Part shown: piece by piece, positions 57,365 to 64,000 of the stretch
How the letters are laid out: the number at the start of each line of letters is the position of its first letter
How positions within the stretch are numbered: the stretch's first letter is position 1
From: Rehmannia glutinosa
Lineage: Eukaryota > Streptophyta > Magnoliopsida > Lamiales > Orobanchaceae
DNA length: 64,000 nucleotides
Reading direction: 5' to 3'
Assembly: GCA_016081115.2 (NCBI GenBank)
Contig: CM071931.1
Coordinates: 15,910,317 to 15,974,316, forward strand
The notes under the pieces: model-generated
Told to the model about the DNA's origin: nothing
Databases searched by the model: none
The model's input: the letters and a program-made list of their open reading frames with translations, nothing else
Translations under genes and position numbers: made by a program

Positions 57365-60300
57365 AACTCACCAATTAACCCCAATTCATGTTTGAGTTCT
57401 TCAAATCTTGATTCACATAATGGTTTTTAGAATATGTCACCTAACCGCTTATCGGTTGAAATATATTCCAAGATGATGTCCTTCTTTTCAACATGGTCTC
57501 TTATGAAGTGATATCGACATCAATGTGCTTGGTTCTTGAATGCAATACCGGATTTTGAGTGATTGCAATTGCACTTGTGTTGTCACACATAATTGGAATT
57601 TCCTTTTCTTCAACTTCATAGTCTCTCACTTTGTCTCATCCATAAGACTTGGGCACAACAATGCCCAACTATGTATTCTCGTTCATGGAGGTGGCTATTG
57701 AGTTTTGCTTCTTGCTAAACCAGGAAATTAGCCTATTTCAAGCATTTGACATGTGCCTGAGGTGCTCTTCTGTCTACTCTACATCCAAATAGTCGAGTCC
57801 GAATAACCAATTAGCTTGAATCCACCTTCCTTTCAAATATCTCAAGATCCTCTTGGCTGCGCCGAATCATGTGGCTTTCTTTTGGAGCGATTGAAATCTT
57901 GCACATACACCTACATCAAAGGTGATGTCGATCCCGCTGCTCTTTGTGAGATAGAGCAATGATCCAATAAGTGCTCTGTATCTAGTTTGATCTACGTGGC
58001 TTGCCATATGCATCCATATCCATTTTGATGATGTATTCATTGGTATTTTCACAGAAGACTTCTCTTCCATACCAAATTTCTTCATTAAATCTCTGGTGTA
58101 TTTTGTCGACTTATGAAGGTTCCATCCTTCATTTTTTCACTTGGAGTCCAAGGAAGAATGTCGAGTTCTCCCATCATGCTCATTTTGAATTTGCTTTGCA
58201 TGAGATTTGAAAATTTATCACCACGACTCTTTGTTTGTGGATCCAAAGATGATGTCATCTACATATATTTCAACAAGCAAAAGATGCTCTTCCTATCTTG
58301 AATTAAAGAGTGTTCTCGTCCACTTTCCCTTTTGTGAATCCGTTCTTAGTCGGGAATTGAGACAATGTATCATACCATGCTCTTGGTGCTGTTTCAATCC
58401 ATATAAAGCTTTCTTGAGTTTGTATACCTTATCTCCAAGAGTCTTACTGCTCAAATCCTGGAGGTTGTTCAACATACATTTTTTCTTCCAATAAACCATT
58501 AACAAATGCACTTTTCACATCCATTTGATATACAATAAAGTTCTTGTGAGTTGCATAAGCAAGAAACATCCTTATGGCTTCCAATCTTGCCACATGAGCA
58601 AATGTTTCATCAAAATCTATCCCTTCTTCTTGACAATACCCTTTGGCTACCAATCTTTGCTTTGTTTCTTACCACAGAACCTTCCTCATTCATCTTGTTT
58701 CGAACACCCATTTAGTGCCAATAACATTTTGATGGGTTGGTCTTTGAACCAATTCCCACACTTTATTTCTTTCAAACTGATTGACTCTTCTTGCATGGCT
58801 TGAATCCAATGTGTGTCATCTAATGCTTGTGACACATCTTTTGGCTCTGTTTGTGAGATGAAGTAAGTAAACATTGCTTCTTGTTGAGTTCTCGATCTAG
58901 TTTTGACACCTTCTCTTACATCTCCAATGACTAGTTACGGTGGATGGTCTCTCGGCCATCTTACATCGGGTTGGAGTAAGTTAGTCGATTCGATCATCTT
59001 ACGATGTGTTATTTTGATCGGCTCTCTCATCATCACTTAGCTGCAAATTTTCCGATTGTTTTTGAGACTCAACTATCTCATCTTCATCCGGGTTCATAAT
59101 TCCACTTGACTTCAACATAGGGACTCTTCGCATGGTTGGTTGATTCACTTATCACCGACTCTTCAATGTGTTCTCCATTTACATTGGGTTCATCAAACAC
59201 CACATGGATGGATTCTTCTGTAACCATAGTCCTCTTGTTGAGTACTCAGAGGCTTTGCTTTATTAAGTATCCCAAGAAGATACCTTCATAAGCTTTGGCA
59301 TCAAAAGCCTTTAAATTATCTTTGCAATTCTTATGGATGAAGCATTTGCATCCAAATATTCTAAAATATGCAACATTTGGCTTTCTCCCTGTCCAAATCT
59401 CATAGGGAGTCTTTGTCACCGTCTGCTTTTTATCATGTATCTATTTTGAGTATAGCATCTTTGTGTTTATTGCTTGACCCCAAAATCTTTTAGCGACCTG
59501 CTTGACTAACATGGTCCTTGCTGCTTCTTTGAGAGTTCTATTCCTTCTTTCTCGCAACTCCATTCATTTGTGGAGTTCTTGCCGCAGATAATTCATGACC
59601 AATACCATTTTCAATACGATTACTAAGTGATTATACCATTGACAAACTCGGTTCCTCTGTCGGATCTTATTTTGATAATGGTTTGACTCTTCTCATTTTG
59701 GATTCTTTTCATCACCGTGGTAGTTTCTGCAGAGTTTCTTTCTTCTTACACATGAATGTTGTCCATGTATATCTTGAGTAGTCATCTACTACCACCAAGG
59801 TGTATTTCTTCCCACTTATGCTAGCCGGTTCAACATTTGGACCAAATAGATCCATATGTAGCAGTGCAATATTCTTGTTGAAGATGGACATGTCTTTTCT
59901 TTGAATGATGATTTGATTTGCTTTCCCATCTGGCATGCATCACATACACTTTCCTTCTTGTACACTGAGTCTGGAAGTCCTTCTACAAGATTGCTCCTGG
60001 CAAGCTTGTTAATTGTTTTGAAATTCAGGTGACTCGGCTTCTTGTGCCACAACCAACTTGATTCGGCTGTGCTCTTTGCTAGCAGACAAGTGCTTGGTGT
60101 TGCAAATTGACCAATCTACCACATACATGTTCTTTTATCTGCATCCTTGTAGCACAACTTCATTGGATTCAATGTCCTTGATTTGGCATATATCCATGTT
60201 AAATCCAACATTGTAGCCTTTGTCACAGGGTTGACTTATGCTTAGCAGTTGAAGTTGAGTCCTTCAACATATGCAACATCCGTGATTTCTAATCCATTTT

Positions 60301-60960
60301 TCTTGATGGATCAAATGCCTCTTATTTCTCCTGGAGCTTCATTTCCTCCAAATATGACTTTTGCACCTCGACTTCCTTGAATTTCGATAGATTTTTCTTG
60401 TTTCTGTCATATGTCCGGAATGCACCACTATCCATGTACCAGGTTCCTTGGCACTCGGTTGTTCCTTGAACCCGCAATCAAGGAAATTAGATCTTAGGTA
60501 CCCATACTTGTTTGGGTCCGATGGGTTAGTATTATAAGATGATCCAACCAACCTATAGCCAAATGATTTGACTCTAAGAGGTTGCCATCTATCGTGCCAT
60601 AATCATAATTAACTTTAGCAAATTGCTTGGGAGTTCTAGGTTCATATAGTTGTCTCTTTTGTCGTATGCTGTGAATGTGTTTTAGCAATTGCTTTGTTTG
60701 GGTAGTTGTGATATCTCCGAGTGTAGTGCCTAGGTGCATAAGTGTGTCTTGATGGTAGGTCTTATACCTTTGGAATGGCCTTTCTTGAGTTCTGGCCTTT
60801 GCCATTTGGGCTTATATTCCATAGGTCTTTGCTTTGATAGTTCACATTATTCCAATCATCTTGGCTTGGGTACTTTCTACCATTCCCATCATATGTGTTT
60901 CTTTTATAGAACTTAAGGGGCTTTTGGTAGCTCTGTTTCTTCTTTACTGAGTATTTTCTA
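57365..60960 (-). pseudogene. pol: Broken copia pol of copy C: protease, integrase, RT, RNase H
   Basis: Read on the minus strand. Protease M-D-S-G at 60424-60435. Integrase zinc domain at about 59930-60052 with WHKKPSHLNFKTINKL and CDACQMGKQ, the H-H-C-C set complete except for frame. The catalytic core is open at 59712-59936, with LLHMDLFGP and VVVDDYSRYTW. RT is open at 58444-58653 (VARLEAIRMFLAYATHKNFI, MDVKSAFVNG) and 58293-58511, with YVDD at 58254-58265. The RNase H linker is at 57867-58085 and the C-terminus near 57400-57500. Better preserved than in A, but still frameshifted. The gag/pol border near 60960 is approximate. Confidence 0.9.
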
Positions 60961-62822
60961 TTTGGAGTTTCTTTGAGGAACTCGGGGATTTCTTCTGTTG
61001 TCCTCTCAAGACACTCAACCGGTCTATTTTTTTACTTTTCCTTTATAACCAAGGCGTTTGCTTGTGGTTGTGCTTTGGAATAAATGTGTGTGCATTATTT
61101 GGAGTTTTGGATTTTTGAGATGCTTCATTACTTGAAGATCCTTTTTCCAAAATCACTTTTGGAGCTTGACATAGTACGGAGGATTAAATCCTAAGCCCTG
61201 TCTTATCTCCACATTCTCTTTGACTCATAATAAGGTCATCCAAGGATTTAGATGCCTTAGTGAGTGAGACAATCACATTTTTGAGGTCATTCTCCCTCTT
61301 TTCTATAGCAGCTATTTACTCGCTATTAACTTAGCATTTTCAGCCTTTTATACTTTTATTCTCATCGGCTATTTGACTTAGAGTACTTAGCTCCTTAGTC
61401 ACCGAGAGTTTTAACTCTTGAGTAGGTTTGTTTTCCTCATTTAGTAGTGTGTGTGAGGACTTAATGTGTTCAAAGTCTTTCATCATTTTGCCTAATGAAT
61501 CATAAAGATCAGTGGGTGATGAAGTGTGTGTGTCACGATCACTACCACTAGAATCGAGTGTGATGAGTTAGAGTGTACCTCATCTTCTTGGTCGAGGTTG
61601 ATTTTGTTCTTTAGCCATTAGACGGATCAAGGCTTCTTCTTCGAGTCGCTTGAGTAGTCGGCTTCACTACTCTTTGAGTCACCGTGTCTTTTGACTTGGG
61701 CGTCTCGGATTCTATGACCAACATTGCCTTTTTCTTTTCTTGTCTTCTTTCTCTCAAGATTTTTCTTTCCTCTTCATTCTGTATTTGTTGACTATAGGAT
61801 ATGGGCAATCAATGGCATAGTGACCTGGTTGATTAGCGGTTCAACATAGATTCTCAACCTTTTGATCGACTCTTTCCATTCTTGGATTATCGGCTCTTTG
61901 ATATTCAACTTTTTGATGCTCTGCTCTCTTGGTTTGTCTCTCCTCCCTTGACTTGGAGGAGTGGGTGTCTTCGGAGGATTCACCTTTGCCTCTCTTGTAG
62001 TTTTTGTTGAAGAACTTGTTAAATCTTTTAACCATTAGGGCTATTTCCTCTTGGTCAATAACTTCTTTGACCTCGGCTCTCTTGCCATCCTTAATAATTA
62101 GAAGCGGTACTGTTTTGGGCACAACTATCTCCTCTTGGTCTTTTCTTCTCGGCTCAAATTCGTAGGCTTTGAGATCGAGAATAGCTCATGGTTGGATGTC
62201 TTGGATAGGTCCATGGAATGTCTCGATGCCATGACCTTCATTTCCCATTAGGAGAGACTTCTTAGAATCTTCATACACATTTCTTTACTGTGTATATTCT
62301 TTTCCAAGTGCGAGATAGCTCATTGGTAATTTACGTGAACCGAGCATCCAGTTGATCCAATGTCTCTCCCTGTGAGCATTTTAAAATTCTCAAATTTTTG
62401 TACAATAACAGATAGTTTATTTTCCTTGATTTGCTCACGAGCCTTCACAAATCAATGTTAGCTTGTCCCAAATTTCTTTAGCCGTTTTGCATGATTTGAC
62501 TTTGTTGAACATGGCTTTGTCCAAGGTTTTGTAAAGAATGTCCTTGGCCACATTGTCCAAGTTATATCTTTTCCTTTCATCGTTTGTCCATTCAGCTCTT
62601 GGTTTTTCAACCATAGCGGTCCGGGAGCAACATCCTCTTCTCTTCAAAATGCGGCTCTCTCTCAAACAGTGTGTTCACTTTTAAAATTTGGAGTGGCCCA
62701 TCCTCTATCACTATCCACATCTCATCGTGTAATGCTTTGATAGATGAGCCTACACACGAATTTTCCAATCATCAAATTAAATCAATAGTGAACATAGGGA
62801 TGCGTGTCAAATTCGCTTCCAT
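60961..62822 (-). pseudogene. gag: gag of copy C, most complete copy
   Basis: Starts on the minus strand with ATG at 62822 (MEANLTRIPMFTIDL-like). The capsid text NVAKDILYKTLDKAMFNKVK and CKTAKEIWDKLTLICEGS is open at 62435-62665. A second block, 61841-62122, has EEIALMVKRFNKFFNKNYK. The zinc knuckle region near 61803-61850 keeps QPGHYAIDC but has a stop or frame change before it. Then comes a Lys/Arg stretch (61611-61808) and a coiled-coil region (about 61230-61560) with LYDSLGKMMKDFEH, followed by SKSLDDLIMSQRE near 61230. This last region of about 0.7 kb is missing in copy D. Confidence 0.8.
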
Positions 62823-62934
62823 GATAATAACTTTCTTGATTAAAAGAGTTTTGAAGGATCAAGTACTTAAACAATCTTTGAAAGATTTGGAGATCTAGTT
62901 CATTAACCGATATGGAAGGCTCAATGAACCAACC

Positions 62935-62945
62935 GCTCGATACCA
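62935..62945 (-). other. Primer-binding site of copy C (initiator Met tRNA)
   Basis: On the minus strand TGGTATCGAGC, two bases inside the 5' LTR. It matches the copy D site TGGTATCGGAGC with one base missing, at a CAG/CGG position. Confidence 0.88.
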
Positions 62946-62947
62946 CT

Positions 62948-64000
62948 TGTAGGTCCCAAGGGGTGTGAGTGTAAGGTTTAGAAGGGGGTTGAATAAACCT
63001 TACCAACTTTTTGATTTAGTCCTTTTAAAAATTCGAGTTAATTATTCACGACTAAGTCTTTGATGGACATCTAAGTTAGTTAATCGTGAGTTAGCCACTC
63101 AACGACTCATTGAGTTTGTTGATAGAATAACTCACCAAGCTTAGTCTAAAACTTAACTTGACGTGATATGTTTTTCATTAAAGACTTAACACCCTTGAAT
63201 TTGGTTAAGTTTGTTTTAATACTTGGTTTTAGCACTCGATTGATTATCAATTGGATAGCAAGTTTATCGGCATATATAAATGTAATATGCGAGATATTAA
63301 AGTGTTGAAATGTAAATGACACAATAAGTTTATATAGAGGTTCGAAGATGGGGTAATTCTTCTAATCCTCTCTTCTCCAACTCCAAGAGGAATCCACTAA
63401 GTATTGATCAATATACGAGTGGTTAATGATCCAGAATACAAGTCTTGATCACACAAATGACTTGATCCTTTGGGACTCTGTGCGGAGATGCCTTGATCAC
63501 ACGATTGGCTTCTCGTGCGACTCAACTTCTTCACAGGCGGTTGCCTTGCTACTACAGCCCACTTGCTCAAGTTCCATGGATTTGATCACGAAGCCCTCCA
63601 AATAACTTAAGACTGTTCGACCTTGAACCTTCCTATAATCCTCCGTGGAATGTAGACCCTTGATTCTTGAAATGTTTCCTCTTCAACTAATTGAAGTCGT
63701 CTTTCCTTCACGGTGAGTGTTGGATTGATTTCCTTCGTAATGTAGGCTTGAGGATTAAACTTGAATGACTTGAGAGTGATTTTTGGTTACATTTCAAATG
63801 TTAGCTTGATTGTTCGTGGTTCAGTCGGTAACCTTCTCTCGAGTGATTCCTCGGCCTTTTATAGTGATCTTTCAAAAATTTGTCCGTTAAAGAGATAGGC
63901 TTATTTTTGAAAGTCACTTGTGTCGTGCCTTGTCTTGTTGCGAGTTCTTGGAATTGACATTTCCTCGTATAAATGATCCTTGACTTTTTTCGGAGATCGA
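62948..64000 (-). repeat. 5' LTR of copy C, truncated by the window edge
   Basis: Starts TGTAGGTCCCAAGG, complement of the LTR 3' end. The complement of the TATA box is CCTTTTATAG at 63855-63864. It supplies the uninterrupted reference for the copy D insertion site near 63830. Roughly 480 bases of the LTR should lie beyond position 64000. Confidence 0.95.

Larger units (their letters stand above)
37040..64000 (-). mobile_element. Copy C: Sirevirus-type Ty1/copia element on minus strand, split by copy D
   Basis: Reads right to left: 5' LTR (partial at the window edge), primer site, gag, pol, leader, env-like frame, polypurine tract, 3' LTR. The 3' LTR is interrupted at 37928/51274 by copy D. 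Without D the element would be about 14 kb. It is inserted in the pararetrovirus at 37039/37040; its own target duplication cannot be checked because the other end lies outside the window. It keeps the full gag tail that D lacks. The stretch 52200-55600 has longer open frames and more intact CAG/CTG words than the other copies. Confidence 0.92.

Overview
The window is plant nuclear DNA, most likely from a eudicot, and it is almost entirely transposable elements. I found no intact host gene, no tRNA or rRNA gene and no CRISPR array. It is dominated by four related copies (A, B, C, D) of one very large Ty1/copia retrotransposon family with the layout of the Sirevirus/SIRE (Maximus) lineage: LTR of about 1.55 kb, initiator-Met tRNA primer site, gag, pol (protease, integrase, RT with YVDD, RNase H), a conserved leader of about 0.55 kb, an unusually long third 'env-like' reading frame of about 4.5 kb, polypurine tract, LTR. 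Unit length is about 13.3-14 kb.

Layout. 1-10802: copy A (+), entering the window inside gag and ending with its 3' LTR. 10803-11193: AT-rich spacer. 11194-22435: copy B (+), 5'-truncated inside gag and carrying a 648-bp hAT-type insertion. 22436-30656: AT-rich intergenic DNA with several short DNA transposons; five were resolved, four as whole elements with target-site duplications and one as a fragment. 30657-31225: a coding-like relic on the plus strand. 31330-37039: a decayed endogenous pararetrovirus (Caulimoviridae) on the minus strand with coat-protein zinc finger, RT and RNase H. 37040-64000: copy C (-), whose 3' LTR is split by copy D (+, 37929-51273), a complete element flanked by a 5-bp duplication AACCT. 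C runs off the right edge inside its 5' LTR.

Order of events read from the nesting: pararetrovirus DNA first, then C into it, then D into the LTR of C. The two LTRs of D are nearly identical, so D is young, yet all its reading frames look broken. Many breaks fall where another copy has CAG, CTG or CAGCTG, and the changed forms (CGG, CG, TG, CAATCG) are not simple mutations. I infer that part of the apparent decay is a sequencing or consensus artefact in CHG-methylated repeats, so 'pseudogene' here means 'broken as given', not proven dead.

The most interesting material is the very long third reading frame with its conserved upstream TATA-like leader, and the pararetrovirus with an unrecognised reading frame downstream of RNase H. 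I do not see a clearly new biological system. Boundaries given for gag, pol and env-like frames are approximate because of the frameshifts; LTR, TSD, PBS, PPT and small-transposon ends were read to the base.
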